Counted from the stretch's first letter, positions 1-12,782 are shown. The stretch: DNA of 64,000 nt from Aquabacter cavernae (GCF_003993795.1 NZ_RWKV01000008.1:1488001-1552000); one strand, 5' to 3'. Program-made: numbers and translations. The notes: generated by a model from the letters alone, not told the origin.

Positions 1-1
1 C

Positions 2-388
2 GAGGCCGGAGAAAAGGTGTTCGAGGCGCGCGACATCTATTGGGCGGAATTCCAGGCGCGGGACGACCTCGTCAGCTTCTACAAGGTCAATCCCGTGACC
101 CTACGCCATGCGGGCAATTCCAACGGGATGCTGCGGCCCTTCGTGCGACAGGTGACCATCCGCGAGATGATGACACCCGCCACTTTCGCCCGCTATCGCC
201 TGGACCTCATGCGGCTGCACTGCCAGTTCTTCCTCGCCAATGACCGGCGCGCCGCCTACGACTTCTACGCCTTCATCTTCGCCCCGGTATCGTTCGATGC
301 CGTGGTCCATGAAATCCAGGGGCCGCTTGAGATCCTCGATCCGGACGGTGCCATCATTCCCTTGGAGCACCGGGGCTCGGCCGCATGA
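2..388 (+). CDS. C-terminal part of an unrecognised protein (5' end outside window)
   Basis: The reading frame is open from base 2, so the gene most likely begins upstream of the window; a GTG at 17 is the only internal early start and has no obvious ribosome binding site. About 129 codons are visible. The protein is rich in aromatic and charged residues (YWAEFQARDDLVSFYK, then a helix-like stretch around RLDLMRLHCQFFLAND) with no membrane segment, and it ends in a short beta-like tail. I do not recognise the family; an alpha/beta-hydrolase-like C-terminus is only a guess. The stop overlaps the next start by four bases (ATGA), so the two genes are probably translated together. Confidence 0.5.
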   Translation, partial: EAGEKVFEARDIYWAEFQARDDLVSFYKVNPVTLRHAGNSNGMLRPFVRQVTIREMMTPATFARYRLDLMRLHCQFFLANDRRAAYDFYAFIFAPVSFDAVVHEIQGPLEILDPDGAIIPLEHRGSAA

Positions 389-975
389 CCCTCCTGACCT
401 TCGCAAAGCTCGCCTGGACCCTCGGCGTCGTCGCCTGGTTCGTCCTGCGCCTTCCCTTCCAGCGCAAGGCGCGCCGCGCGGGCGTGGCGGATGCGCGGCG
501 CCGGAACCTACGGGAAATGGTGCTGCTGACCATCTCCACCTGCGGTCTCGGCGTGGTGCCCGCCATCTATGCCTCCAGTGGCTTTCCCGCTTCCCTCTCC
601 TATGCCCCCTCCCCCCTCCAGGTGGGCGCGGGCGTGGTGGTCTTCCTGGCGGCGCTCTGGCTGTTCTGGCGCACCCATTCGGACCTCGGGCGCAACTGGT
701 CGGTGACGCTGGAGCTGCGCGAATCCCACAAGCTGATCACCACCGGCGTCTACAGCCGGGTGCGGCACCCCATGTATTCCGCCTTCTTCCTCTGGGCGCT
801 CGCACAGGCCCTGCTGCTGCCCAATCTGGTGGCCGGGCTCTCGGGCTTCGTGGGCTTCGGCATCCTCTACTTTTTCCGGGTGGGAGAGGAGGAAGCCATG
901 ATGCGCGAAGCGTTCGGCGCCGAATATGACGCCTATTGCGCGCGCACGAAGCGCGTCATCCCCTTCATCTGCTGA
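385..975 (+). CDS. Isoprenylcysteine carboxyl methyltransferase (ICMT/PEMT)-family membrane protein
   Basis: A 196-residue integral membrane protein with about four to five hydrophobic segments (roughly residues 6-25, 45-65, 78-96, 130-165). The family signature is present: TGVYSRVRHPMYSAF with RHPMY at 127-131, then a paired acidic motif GEEEAMMREAFGAEYDAY near 167-184 that in this family helps bind S-adenosylmethionine. Prokaryotic members methylate small isoprenoid, lipid or other substrates that are mostly unknown, so the substrate cannot be named. The start overlaps the preceding stop by four bases, indicating coupling. It is the last + strand gene before a 565-base repeat-bearing gap. 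Confidence 0.85.
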   Translation: MTLLTFAKLAWTLGVVAWFVLRLPFQRKARRAGVADARRRNLREMVLLTISTCGLGVVPAIYASSGFPASLSYAPSPLQVGAGVVVFLAALWLFWRTHSDLGRNWSVTLELRESHKLITTGVYSRVRHPMYSAFFLWALAQALLLPNLVAGLSGFVGFGILYFFRVGEEEAMMREAFGAEYDAYCARTKRVIPFIC

Positions 976-1015
976 GCGCCACGACTCCCGCCGCCCGCTC
1001 CGTAGGCACGAGGCC

Positions 1016-1070
1016 GGAACGAACCGGCATCTTTTGCCCGTCCGTGATTCGGAGCCGGTTCGTTCGCGCC
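1016..1070. repeat. Inverted-repeat element, copy 1 of 3
   Basis: The left arm GGAACGAACCGG (1016-1027) and the right arm CCGGTTCGTTC within 1046-1070 pair to form a hairpin of about 11-12 bp. The right half carries the conserved block GATTCGGAGCCGGTTCGTTC. Two further copies follow within 300 bases. Confidence 0.75.
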
Positions 1071-1146
1071 CTGTGCTGTCTTCGCCTCCGCTATGTCCCG
1101 GTTCGGCACAGGCTGCACGGTCATGACGAGAGAGGATGATCACGCC

Positions 1147-1201
1147 GGAACGAACCGGGAAGCGGTCACGATCCGCGATTCGGAGCCGGTTTGTTCCCGG
1201 C
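1147..1201. repeat. Inverted-repeat element, copy 2 of 3
   Basis: Same architecture as copy 1: GGAACGAACCGG at 1147-1158 and GATTCGGAGCCGGTTTGTTC at 1177-1196. The arms are kept while the roughly 18-base centre differs from copy 1, which is what is expected of a structured element rather than a simple duplication. Confidence 0.75.
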
Positions 1202-1308
1202 CCGTGCCGAAGCTCCGCGTCTCCCGTCCCGATCCGGGACAGCCCGTCCGCGCCCGTGCCCAGAGGGCTCAGAGGCCGATCGACAGGCGAAAGGGTGACC
1301 CGGCCTGA

Positions 1309-1362
1309 GGAACGAAACGCCACCGGCGTGGAATCGCGATTCGGAACCGGTTCGTTCGCGGG
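1309..1362. repeat. Inverted-repeat element, copy 3 of 3 (left arm decayed)
   Basis: The right half CGATTCGGAACCGGTTCGTTC (1337-1357) is intact, and itself contains GAACCGGTTC, while the left arm has become GGAACGAAACGC (1309-1320). The whole 976-1485 stretch carries no credible gene; these three elements are its only recognisable content. Confidence 0.65.
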
Positions 1363-1485
1363 ATGGACCGGCGGGCGCAGAGACGTGTCCCAAGGCGGGA
1401 CGAGGGCATGCCCTGCCTGATCTGGTGCGCCGTGACGCGCGGGCGCTTTCCCGTCGGCGGAACAGAGCCATCCGGACACACGGCA

Positions 1486-1513
1486 ATAAAAAAGCCGGGC
1501 GCGAGGCCCGGCT
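1486..1513 (-). terminator. Rho-independent terminator of the atp operon
   Basis: Read on the minus strand, AGCCGGGC (1513-1506), a short CTCGC loop and GCCCGGCT are followed directly by a run of T (the A tract at 1488-1493). It lies 28 bases past the atpC stop, the expected place for an intrinsic terminator. Confidence 0.9.
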
Positions 1514-1540
1514 GGTCGAAAGCGATGCTGTCCAGAAGGA

Positions 1541-1960
1541 TCAGTGCGACGCGGTGGTCGAGCCCTGGCTGAGCGCGTCGGCCACCTGCTTGAGGTCGGC
1601 CAGCATGACGGTGGCCTTCTGGCGCGCTTCGTCGGTGCGGGCGTCGGCCACGTCCTCTTCCGCGTCCTTGATGAGCTGGCGCAGCTGGGCCGTGTCGATC
1701 TCCTCCACCGGGGTCGCCCGCTCGGCGAGGATGGTGAGGGTCGTGGGGTTCGCCTCGGCGAAGCCGCCGCGCACGAACAAGCGCTTCGCCGTGCCGTCGC
1801 CGCGCACCGTGAGGATGCCGGGGCGCAGGGTCGCGATGAACGGCGCATGGCCGGCGCCCACGGAGAAGTCGCCTTCCGAACCGGGGACATCGACCCAGGT
1901 CACGGGACCGGAGAAGACGAGCCGCTCCGGGGAGACGAGCTCAAAGGTGAAAGTGGCCAT
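1541..1960 (-). CDS. atpC: F1F0 ATP synthase epsilon subunit
   Basis: 139 residues of the epsilon/delta family: an N-terminal beta-sandwich (MATFTFELVSPERLVFSG, then the typical VPGSEGDFSVGAGHAPFI near 25-42) and a C-terminal helical hairpin (residues about 88-135). It belongs to the central stalk of F1 and regulates rotation and ATP hydrolysis. It is the last gene of atpHAGDC. The gap to atpD is 127 bases, longer than the other spacings in the operon, but no separate promoter is obvious. The length is normal for an alphaproteobacterial member. Confidence 0.97.
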   Translation of the reverse strand: MATFTFELVSPERLVFSGPVTWVDVPGSEGDFSVGAGHAPFIATLRPGILTVRGDGTAKRLFVRGGFAEANPTTLTILAERATPVEEIDTAQLRQLIKDAEEDVADARTDEARQKATVMLADLKQVADALSQGSTTASH

Positions 1961-2087
1961 ATGCGTGTCTCCGCTGTCCCCGTGGCGCGGTCAGCCGCGC
2001 CGGGAGCACCAAGCCGCCTGATGGCGGAAGGCACTCCGAAATCCGATACGGCACCCGCCCTCAAGGGGCGGATGCCCGGGAAGCTGC

Positions 2088-3536
<1,449 letters not shown>

Positions 3537-3556
3537 TTATCCTCGTCCCGCTGCCG

Positions 3557-4429
3557 TCAGAGCGCTTCGGCGCCGGAGATGATTTCGATGAGTTCTTTGG
3601 TGATCTGGGCCTGACGCGTCCGGTTGTAGATCAGCGTCTGCTTCTTGATCATGTCGCCCGCATTGCGGGTGGCGTTGTCCATGGCGCTCATCTGCGCGCC
3701 ATAGAAGGACGCCTGGTTTTCCAGGAGCGCCCGGAAGACCTGAACCGCGATGTTACGGGGCAGGAGGTCGGCGAGAATCTCGCTCTCTTCCGGCTCGTAG
3801 TCGTAAGGGACCGCCTCTCCCGCCGCCTTCTGCTCGAACACAGCCGGGATGACCTGCTGCGCGGTCGGGATCTGCGTCACCACATTCTTGAAGTGCGAGT
3901 AGAACACGGTGGCAACGTCGAAGCTGCCCTTGTTGAACAGGTCGATCACCTTGTCGGCGATGCCATGGGCATTGTCGTAGCCCAGCGTGCGCACGGCGCG
4001 CAGGTCCACGAACTCGACGATCTGCTTGGGATAGACGCGGCGGATCTGGTCGTAGCCCTTGCGGCCCACGCAGAAGAATTCCACCGTCTTGCCCTGCGCC
4101 ATCAAGGCGTTGGCGCGCTCGCGCACCAGCCGCACGATGGAGGAGTTGAACGCGCCGCACAGGCCGCGCTCAGAGGTGCAGACGATCAGCAGGTGACGCT
4201 GATCGCTGCCCGTTCCCGCCAGCAGAAGCGGAGTGTCCGCGCTGGTGGTGATGCTGGAGGCGAGATTGCCCAGCACCTGTTCCATGCGCTCCGCGAACGG
4301 GCGCGCGGCTTCCGCAGCCGTCTGGGCGCGACGCAGCTTCGCCGCGGCGACCATCTGCATCGCCTTGGTGATCTTCTGCGTCGCCTTCACCGAGGCGATG
4401 CGGTTACGTAGGTCCTTCAGGCTCGGCAT
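3557..4429 (-). CDS. atpG: F1F0 ATP synthase gamma subunit
   Basis: 290 residues, with the characteristic N-terminal helix [20 protein letters not shown] and the conserved C-terminal helix ending [14 protein letters not shown]. These two helices form the coiled coil that rotates inside the alpha3beta3 hexamer. The central domain holds the [10 protein letters not shown] motif (residues about 85-94). The gene lies between atpA (38 bases upstream) and atpD. Confidence 0.98.
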   Translation of the reverse strand: MPSLKDLRNRIASVKATQKITKAMQMVAAAKLRRAQTAAEAARPFAERMEQVLGNLASSITTSADTPLLLAGTGSDQRHLLIVCTSERGLCGAFNSSIVRLVRERANALMAQGKTVEFFCVGRKGYDQIRRVYPKQIVEFVDLRAVRTLGYDNAHGIADKVIDLFNKGSFDVATVFYSHFKNVVTQIPTAQQVIPAVFEQKAAGEAVPYDYEPEESEILADLLPRNIAVQVFRALLENQASFYGAQMSAMDNATRNAGDMIKKQTLIYNRTRQAQITKELIEIISGAEAL

Positions 4430-4467
4430 CGCACCCGCCCTTTCACTTGGCTGGCTTCAAGGGGACC

Positions 4468-6551
<2,084 letters not shown>

Positions 6552-6831
6552 CCGTGCCTCTCTCGGGCTTGTCCCCGTCAGGCGCCAATGCGCCAACGGG
6601 ACCAGAAACCCTTGATCTGTTGGGATTATCACTGCCCATCTTCCGGGCTGCGGACGAAGCCGAGCCCGAGAAAACGGGGGTTGCCTAACACAGGCTTCGC
6701 GAGGCGGCAACTCACCCCCCCCTCACGGCGAGCGCCGCATTGCCGCACCGCCCGCGCCTGTGGACGAATGCGGCCTCACGCAGGGGCAGCGCGCGCCGCC
6801 CCCGAACCCGCTCCGGCGGGCCGGCGCTCCG

Positions 6832-7557
6832 TCAGGCCATGCCGAAAAACTGACGCAATTCCAGCGTCTTGGGTGATTCGAAGACATCGCCGGGCGGTCC
6901 GATCTCATGGACCCGCCCCTGATGCATGAACACCACGCGGTCGCAGACCTCCCGGGCGAAACGCATTTCGTGCGTCACCATCAAAAGTGTCATGCCTTCG
7001 GCAGCGAGCTTGCCCACCACCTGGAGCACCTCGTTGACCAGTTCCGGATCGAGCGCCGAGGTGATCTCGTCGCACAAAAGGGCCAGCGGCCGCATGGCGA
7101 GCGCGCGGGCAATGGCGACCCGCTGCTGCTGGCCGCCGGACAGTTGGTCGGGATAGGCATCGAACTTGTGGTCGAGGCCCACCTGGGCGAGTCGCACGCG
7201 CGCCTCTTCCTCCGCCTCCTTGGCGGACACCTTCTTCACCACCATGGGCGAGAGCATCACGTTGCGCCCGGCCGTGAGGTGGGGAAACAGGTTGAAGCCC
7301 TGGAAGATCATCCCGACCTTGAGCCGCAGCGCCCGCAGATGCACCTCGTCGGCGGCGAGCTGGGCGCCCGCCACCACGATGGAGCCCTCGTCGATGGTCT
7401 CCAGCCCGTTGATGCAGCGCAGCAGCGTGGACTTGCCCGAGCCGCTCTTGCCGATGATGGCGATCACCTCGCCGGCGGCCACGTCCAGGTTGATTCCCTT
7501 CAGCACCTCGTTGGTGCCGAAGCGCTTGCGCACCTCAGTGATTGCGATGAGCGACAT
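6832..7557 (-). CDS. Polar amino-acid ABC transporter ATP-binding protein (GlnQ/HisP type)
   Basis: 241 residues with Walker [10 protein letters not shown] (36-44), Q-loop [14 protein letters not shown] (82-95), signature LSGGQQQR (139-146), Walker B LALLCDE followed by TSALDPE (158-172), and the switch His in MVTHEM. These are the hallmarks of the polar amino-acid uptake family. It is the final gene of a four-gene operon, and its first 23 bases overlap the preceding permease gene. The substrate (glutamine, glutamate, arginine, cystine or similar) cannot be read from the ATPase. Confidence 0.95.
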   Translation of the reverse strand: MSLIAITEVRKRFGTNEVLKGINLDVAAGEVIAIIGKSGSGKSTLLRCINGLETIDEGSIVVAGAQLAADEVHLRALRLKVGMIFQGFNLFPHLTAGRNVMLSPMVVKKVSAKEAEEEARVRLAQVGLDHKFDAYPDQLSGGQQQRVAIARALAMRPLALLCDEITSALDPELVNEVLQVVGKLAAEGMTLLMVTHEMRFAREVCDRVVFMHQGRVHEIGPPGDVFESPKTLELRQFFGMA

Positions 7558-8194
7558 TCAGCTTCCTTTCCAGAAGCTGGCTGCTCTTGGACAGAGGCCA
7601 GCAAAGCGCGAAATAGATGAGCGCGGCGAAGCCGTAGACCACGAACGGCTGGAACGTGGCGTTGGTGATCATGGTGGACGCCTTGGACAGCTCCACGAAG
7701 CCGATGATGGAGGTGAGTGCCGTCGCCTTCACCACCTGCACGGAGAAGCCCACCGTGGGCGGCACGGCGATGCGCAGCGCCTGGGGCAGGACCACATGTC
7801 GCATCTGCTCGAAATAGCTCATGGCGAGGCTGGAGGAGGCCTCCCATTGCCCGCGCGGGATCGCCTCCACGCAGCCGCGCCAGATCTCCGCCAGGAAGGC
7901 CCCGGTCCAGAGAATCAGCGCAAGCGCCGCCGCCAGCCAGGGCGGGACGTTCACGCCCACCAGGGACAGGCCGAAGAAGAACAGGAAGAGCTGCATCAGC
8001 AAGGGCGTGCCCTGGAACAGCTCGATGTAGAACACCGCCAGCCGCCGCGCCGCCCGGTTTTGCGAGGTGCGCGCCAGCAGCGCCAGCAGCGCCGCCACCC
8101 CGCCGCCCACGAACGCCACCAGCGACAGAAGAATCGTCCATTGGGTCGCCAGCAGCAGGTTGCGGACGATGTCCCAGGTGGTGAAGGTCGTCAT
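7535..8194 (-). CDS. Polar amino-acid ABC transporter permease (HisM/GlnP type), second subunit
   Basis: 219 residues starting at ATG 8194, which has GGAGGG nearby and overlaps the preceding permease stop in an ATGA junction; a longer open frame upstream is not needed. It has about five membrane helices and the EAA loop typical of the family (EASSSLAMSYFEQMRHVVLPQA, then PPTVGFSVQVVKATAL), which docks on the ATPase. It pairs with the permease encoded at 8191-8865 to make a heterodimeric channel. Confidence 0.93.
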   Translation of the reverse strand: MTTFTTWDIVRNLLLATQWTILLSLVAFVGGGVAALLALLARTSQNRAARRLAVFYIELFQGTPLLMQLFLFFFGLSLVGVNVPPWLAAALALILWTGAFLAEIWRGCVEAIPRGQWEASSSLAMSYFEQMRHVVLPQALRIAVPPTVGFSVQVVKATALTSIIGFVELSKASTMITNATFQPFVVYGFAALIYFALCWPLSKSSQLLERKLNVAHRNH

Positions 8195-8865
8195 CGTGCG
8201 GCCCTCCGGCGGGGAAACAGCGCCGTGCCCAGCAGCCGCATCCCCTGGCGCAGCAGGATGGCGAGGGCGAGATAGAGCAGGGTCGCGACGATATAGGCCT
8301 CGAAGGCCCTGAAATTGCGCGACTGGATGAAGTTGGCCGCGAAGGTGATGTCCTCCACCGCGATCTGCGAGCACACGGCGGAGCCGAACATCACGATGAC
8401 CAATTGGGAGGTCAGAGCCGGCCAGATGCGCTGGAGCGCGGGGCGCAGCACCACATGGCGGAAGGTCTGGAAGCGGCTCATGGCGAGGCTCGCCCCTGCC
8501 TCGAACTGGCCGCGCGGCGTCGCCTCGATGCCCGCGCGGATGATCTCGCAGGCATAGGCGCCCAGATTGATCACCATGGCCAGGATGGCCGCCTCCATCT
8601 CGCCCATGGAGACGCCGATGGAGGGCAGGCCGAAGAAGATGAAGAAGAGCTGGATCAGGAAGGGCGTATTGCGAATCAGCTCCACATAGAGGGAGACGAC
8701 GGGGCGCAGCAGCTTCGGCCCCTGCGTCTTGACCCAGGCGCAGGTCACGCCGAGCGAGATGCCCAGCGTGCCCCCCACCACGGTCAGTTCCACCGTGACG
8801 CCGACGCCCTTCACAAACACCGGCACATAGTCCGCGAGCGCCCCGAAATCCAATCCTACGGCCAT
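8191..8865 (-). CDS. Polar amino-acid ABC transporter permease (HisQ/GlnP type), first subunit
   Basis: 224 residues with five predicted membrane segments, the family block YVELIRNTPFLIQLFFIFFG (about 68-87), and the EAA loop EAGASLAMSRFQTFRHVVLRPAL. Its paralogue is the next gene. It follows the binding-protein gene by about 54 bases and overlaps the next gene by four bases. The role is inner-membrane translocation of the amino acid delivered by the periplasmic receptor. Confidence 0.93.
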   Translation of the reverse strand: MAVGLDFGALADYVPVFVKGVGVTVELTVVGGTLGISLGVTCAWVKTQGPKLLRPVVSLYVELIRNTPFLIQLFFIFFGLPSIGVSMGEMEAAILAMVINLGAYACEIIRAGIEATPRGQFEAGASLAMSRFQTFRHVVLRPALQRIWPALTSQLVIVMFGSAVCSQIAVEDITFAANFIQSRNFRAFEAYIVATLLYLALAILLRQGMRLLGTALFPRRRAAR

Positions 8866-8919
8866 CCGCCCCTCCCCTCCCCGGCCGTCAGGGCCGGTGC
8901 TCCCGAAATGGTGCGAGGA

Positions 8920-9705
8920 TCACAGATCGGCGGGCAGCGGGGCGCCGAGCCACTTCTTGGAGAAGGTATCCAGCGTCCCGTCCGTGCGGGCGGCCGTCAG
9001 GATGGCATCCACCTTGGCCAGCAGCTTGGGCTCGTCCTTGTTGAGGCCCACATAGCAAGGCGAGTTCTTGATGAGGAACTTCACCTCCGGCTTCTTGGGC
9101 GGGTTGCGGGCGAGGATGGCGGCGGCCACCACGTTGCCGGTGGCGATCACCTTCACTTGGCCGGAGAGGAAGGCCGAGATGGTGGCGTTGTTGTCCTCGT
9201 AACGCTTGATGTCCGTATTGGGCGGTACGAGCTTGCTCAGTTCCAGATCCTCGATGGACCCACGGGTGACGCCCACCGTCATGCCGGCCAGATCCTCGGG
9301 CTTGGAGACCTTCAGGTCCGCCGGGCCGAACACGCCGTTGAAGAAGGGCGCATAGGCCACCGAGAAGTCGATCACCTTCTCGCGCTCGGGATTCTTGCCC
9401 AGCGTGGAGATGACCAGATCCACCTTCTTGGTCTGGAGATAGGGAATGCGGTTGGCGGAGGTCACCGGCACCAGCTCCGCCTTCACCCCCAGCTTCTGGG
9501 CGATGAGATTGGCCACGTCGATGTCATAGCCCACCGGCTTCAGGTCCGGCCCCACCGAACCGAAGGGGGGAAAATCCTGGGGCACGGCGACCTTGAGGAC
9601 ACCCGCCTTGATGATGTCGTCGAGCGTATCGGCATAAGCCGACACGCTCGCGAAGAAGGGAGCGGAGAGGCCGGCGGCGAGGAGGAGGCGGCGGGAGACG
9701 AGCAT
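8920..9705 (-). CDS. Periplasmic amino-acid-binding protein of the ABC importer (SBP family 3)
   Basis: 261 residues. I chose ATG 9705 because it gives an immediate signal peptide (MLVSRRLLLAAGLSAPFFAS...AYA, with an Arg pair), while the GTG at 9756 would place 17 charged residues before it. The mature part is a bacterial type 3 solute-binding protein: KVAVPQDFPPFGSVGPDLKP, YDIDVANLIAQKLGVKAELV and the DLVISTLGKNPEREKVIDFS ligand region. It is the first gene of the four-gene importer. The ligand is not deducible from the sequence alone. Confidence 0.92.
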   Translation of the reverse strand: MLVSRRLLLAAGLSAPFFASVSAYADTLDDIIKAGVLKVAVPQDFPPFGSVGPDLKPVGYDIDVANLIAQKLGVKAELVPVTSANRIPYLQTKKVDLVISTLGKNPEREKVIDFSVAYAPFFNGVFGPADLKVSKPEDLAGMTVGVTRGSIEDLELSKLVPPNTDIKRYEDNNATISAFLSGQVKVIATGNVVAAAILARNPPKKPEVKFLIKNSPCYVGLNKDEPKLLAKVDAILTAARTDGTLDTFSKKWLGAPLPADL

Positions 9706-9857
9706 GAGGCACGGTTCCGGAATGGGTCCGTCCCGATCTCGCAAGACATATGCCACGCCCTTGAGGCGTGCAGGGCCGCCCGGGCGGGACCGGGGCGCCC
9801 GTTGAAGCGGCGCCGCGCATAAAATCGCGCCACAACCTGACGCCGGTCGCGGCCCAT

Positions 9858-9893
9858 AAAAAAAGGCCCCGCCGTCACCGGCAGGGCCTTTTC
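9858..9893 (-). terminator. Terminator downstream of ctpA (usable on both strands)
   Basis: AAAAGGCCCCGCCG, a TCAC loop and CGGCAGGGCCTTTT form a long stem flanked by A and T tracts. It begins 34 bases after the ctpA stop on the minus strand, where the run of seven T residues lies. Confidence 0.9.
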
Positions 9894-9926
9894 ATCTCGA
9901 AGTGCGTCCCTCAGGGAGCGCGAGGC

Positions 9927-11276
9927 TCAGTTGGCGACGCTGGTCTTGTTGGGGTTGGGCGGGAAGGCCGCGTTCTTCTGCGTGCCCTCCAGCAGTTCCT
10001 TCGCCATCTTGAGCTGGGTGTCGTCCTTGGGATCGGCGGGCACGTAGGACGGGGATCCGGCCTGCTCGTCCTCGCCGTTCTTCAGGTGGCCCTTCAGCGA
10101 GGCCTCGCCGCGCGTGGTATCGCCGCCGGCCGCCGCGATCTTGGCCTTCTGCTCGTCCGGCAGATCCTGGATGAGGACGATGTCCGGCTCGATGCCCTTG
10201 GCCTGGATGGAGCGGCCAGAGGGCGTGTAGTAGCGCGCGGTGGTCAGGCGCAGCGCGCCGTTGCCACCCAGCGGGATGATGGTCTGCACCGAGCCCTTGC
10301 CGAAGCTGCGCGAGCCCAGGATGGTCGCGCGCTTGTGGTCCTGCAGGGCGCCGGCCACGATCTCGGAGGCCGAGGCGGAGCCGCCATTGGTGAGCACGAT
10401 GATCGGCCGCCCCTTGGTGAGGTCGCCGCCGCGCGCATTGAAACGCTGGGTCTCGTCCGCATTGCGGCCGCGGGTGGAGACGATCTCGCCGCGCTCCAGG
10501 AAGGCGTCGGACACCGCGATGGCCTGATCCAGCAGACCGCCGGGATTGTTGCGCAGGTCGAGAATGTAGCCCTTGACCTTGTCCGGGCCGATCTGCGCCG
10601 TCAGATCCTCGATGGCCTTCTTCAGGTTGTCGTAGGTCTGCTCGTTGAACGAGGTGACGCGCACATAGCCGATATTGCCGTCCTCGATGCGCGAGCGCAC
10701 CGCGCGGATGCGGATCGTGTCGCGCACCACCTTGATCTCGATCGGCTTCTCCTGACCCTTGCGGACCACGGTGAGGATGATGGGCGTGTTGACCGCGCCG
10801 CGCATCTTCTCGACCGCCTGGTTCAGGGTCATGCCCTGCACCTGGTCGCCGTCCAGCTTGGTGATGATGTCGCCCGCCTGCACGCCCGCCTTGGCGGCCG
10901 GGGTCTCGTCGATGGGAGCGATGACCTTCACGAGGCCGTCTTCCATCGTCACTTCGATGCCGAGGCCGCCGAACTCACCGCGGGTCTGCACCTGCATGTC
11001 GCGGAAGCTCTTCGCGTCCATGTAGGAAGAATGGGGATCAAGCCCGGCGAGCATGCCGTTAATGGCCGCCTCCACCAGCTTGGCGTCCTCCGGCTTCTCC
11101 ACATAATCGGACCGGACGCGCTCGAACACGTCGCCGAAAAGGTTGAGCTGACGGTAGGTATCGGACGAGGCAGCCTGGGCGGCCATGCCCGAGATGGCGT
11201 CGGTCTGCGTAACGAACACAGCCGCAAGCGCGCCGGCCGCGACGCCGAAAGCAAAGAAAGACGTACGACGCATCAT
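9927..11276 (-). CDS. ctpA: Carboxyl-terminal processing serine protease, S41 family, with PDZ domain
   Basis: 449 residues from ATG 11276, chosen because it overlaps the preceding envC-like stop as ATGA and opens with a membrane anchor or signal (RRTSFFAFGVAAGALAAVFV). The PDZ domain spans about residues 75-165 (GGLGIEVTMEDGLVKVIAPI). The protease core carries the nucleophile motif GSASASE near 300-304 and the catalytic Lys in SFGKGSVQ at 327. The family trims periplasmic proteins and, in other bacteria, murein hydrolases and their activators. Coupling to an EnvC/M23 gene is a common arrangement and fits envelope remodelling at division. Confidence 0.95.
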   Translation of the reverse strand: MMRRTSFFAFGVAAGALAAVFVTQTDAISGMAAQAASSDTYRQLNLFGDVFERVRSDYVEKPEDAKLVEAAINGMLAGLDPHSSYMDAKSFRDMQVQTRGEFGGLGIEVTMEDGLVKVIAPIDETPAAKAGVQAGDIITKLDGDQVQGMTLNQAVEKMRGAVNTPIILTVVRKGQEKPIEIKVVRDTIRIRAVRSRIEDGNIGYVRVTSFNEQTYDNLKKAIEDLTAQIGPDKVKGYILDLRNNPGGLLDQAIAVSDAFLERGEIVSTRGRNADETQRFNARGGDLTKGRPIIVLTNGGSASASEIVAGALQDHKRATILGSRSFGKGSVQTIIPLGGNGALRLTTARYYTPSGRSIQAKGIEPDIVLIQDLPDEQKAKIAAAGGDTTRGEASLKGHLKNGEDEQAGSPSYVPADPKDDTQLKMAKELLEGTQKNAAFPPNPNKTSVAN

Positions 11277-12616
11277 CCGCGCACCTTCTGACTGTCCGTT
11301 GCCGCCCACCACGGGGCGGGATCGATCGAAACTCCGTCTTTGCGGAATTCCACATACAATTGAGGCTGTCCCGAGGCCGCGCCTGCCGTGCGCGGCCCGC
11401 TTCCCATTACCGCGACCGGCTCGCCGGCCAGGACGAACTGGCCGAGATCGACGGTAATGCGTTCCATGCCTGCCATCAGCACATGGTACCCGCCGCCCGC
11501 ATTAATGATCAAGAGTTGCCCGTAACTGCGAAACGGTCCCGCATAAACAACCCATCCGTCGGTGGGCGCGGTGACCTGGGCGCCCATGCGGGTGGCGATT
11601 GTCAGCCCCTTTTCGGCGCCTCCGACGCCGTCCACGGCGCCGAAATCCTTCAGCCGGACGCCTGCAACCGGTAACGGCAGCAAGCCCTTGGCTTCGGAGA
11701 AGGGCATGGCGGGAGCGATTCGGGTGGGGTTCTGGAGGGCGGCGATCTCGGTCTGGCTCGGGGCCCCACCGCCCGGCGCGGCGGCAGGTCCCGCCCGCGC
11801 CGCCTCGGCCGCGCGGGCCGCCTGGGGGACTTCAGTCTCAAGCCGGGTCACGAGATCGTGCACGTCGCCAGTGCCCTTCGCCACCGTTTCAGCCTGGGCC
11901 TTATCCGTTGCCTGGGCCGGATTCGCCTCCGCCTGACGGCGCTGGCGCTCACCAACCAGGGCCGCGATGCGGGCGCGGTCCTCCTCCAGGGCGTGCCGCA
12001 GCCCCGTGAGCCGCTCGCGCGCCGTGGAGAGTTCCGTGCGCACCCGGGCCAGCTCCGACAGGTCGGCCGCGAGGGTTTCCGCCTCCACCCGCATCTCCGG
12101 CAGGATGGCGCCCAGGAGGATGGCGGAACGCACCGCATCGAGCGCATCGTCGGGCCGCATGAGCAAGGCGGGCGGCGGATTGCGGCCCATGCGCACGAGG
12201 GCGGCCAGCACTTCGGCGAGCACCGCCCGCCGCTGCACCAGGGAGGCCTGGATCTGCGCGCCGGTCCGGTCCAGTTCCGTCATGCGGGCCTCGACCTCGA
12301 TCAATTGCTGTTCCACCTCCCGCGAGCGGGCGCCGGTGTCCACCAGAAGCTGGTTGAGCTTGCCGCGGTCGCCGCGCGCGGCCTCAAGCTCCGCGCCGAG
12401 GCGCTGCTGGAAGGCTTCGTTACGCACCACGTCGCTCTTCAGCGCATCCGTGTCCACGCGCGGCACGGCCACCGGCGCAGGCCGGGGCCGGGGCACGGGA
12501 ACGCCATGGGGCGCCGTACCCTGGGGCGCGGCGCCCGGCGCCTGTGCCTCCACGGGCAGCGCCGCCGCGCAGGCGATGAGGATCGCCGCCGCGAGAATGC
12601 GAAGGGGAGCAAACAT
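11273..12616 (-). CDS. EnvC-like murein hydrolase activator (degenerate M23 peptidase)
   Basis: 447 residues: a signal peptide (MFAPLRILAAAILIACAAAL), a Pro/Ala-rich linker, a long coiled coil (about 50-235) and a C-terminal LytM/M23 fold (about 325-430; GLTIATRMGAQVTAPTDGWV). The zinc ligands of active M23 enzymes are largely missing: the usual HxH at the end of the fold reads HVLMAG. This is typical of EnvC, which activates amidases rather than cutting murein itself. The gene is translationally coupled to ctpA. Confidence 0.9.
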   Translation of the reverse strand: MFAPLRILAAAILIACAAALPVEAQAPGAAPQGTAPHGVPVPRPRPAPVAVPRVDTDALKSDVVRNEAFQQRLGAELEAARGDRGKLNQLLVDTGARSREVEQQLIEVEARMTELDRTGAQIQASLVQRRAVLAEVLAALVRMGRNPPPALLMRPDDALDAVRSAILLGAILPEMRVEAETLAADLSELARVRTELSTARERLTGLRHALEEDRARIAALVGERQRRQAEANPAQATDKAQAETVAKGTGDVHDLVTRLETEVPQAARAAEAARAGPAAAPGGGAPSQTEIAALQNPTRIAPAMPFSEAKGLLPLPVAGVRLKDFGAVDGVGGAEKGLTIATRMGAQVTAPTDGWVVYAGPFRSYGQLLIINAGGGYHVLMAGMERITVDLGQFVLAGEPVAVMGSGPRTAGAASGQPQLYVEFRKDGVSIDPAPWWAATDSQKVRG

Positions 12617-12782
12617 GAAGGAAGGCTAAACCAGCATGGTTGCGTAGAGGTAAACCATGCCGCTCCTCCTCCATCGCCGCAAGTCGGGACCGATCGAGCG
12701 CCCGCGCGGCCGAAGGTCCGCCGACCCTGGCGGCTCCCGGGCACCCATGGCAGAACATCCGCCATAACAATCGGGGGAAACC

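Noticed and set aside
508-1890. Long minus-strand frame covering the repeat gap and the ICMT gene
   Set aside because: It runs antisense to a real gene, across hairpin repeats and the atp terminator, and into atpC in another frame; the product is compositional noise.
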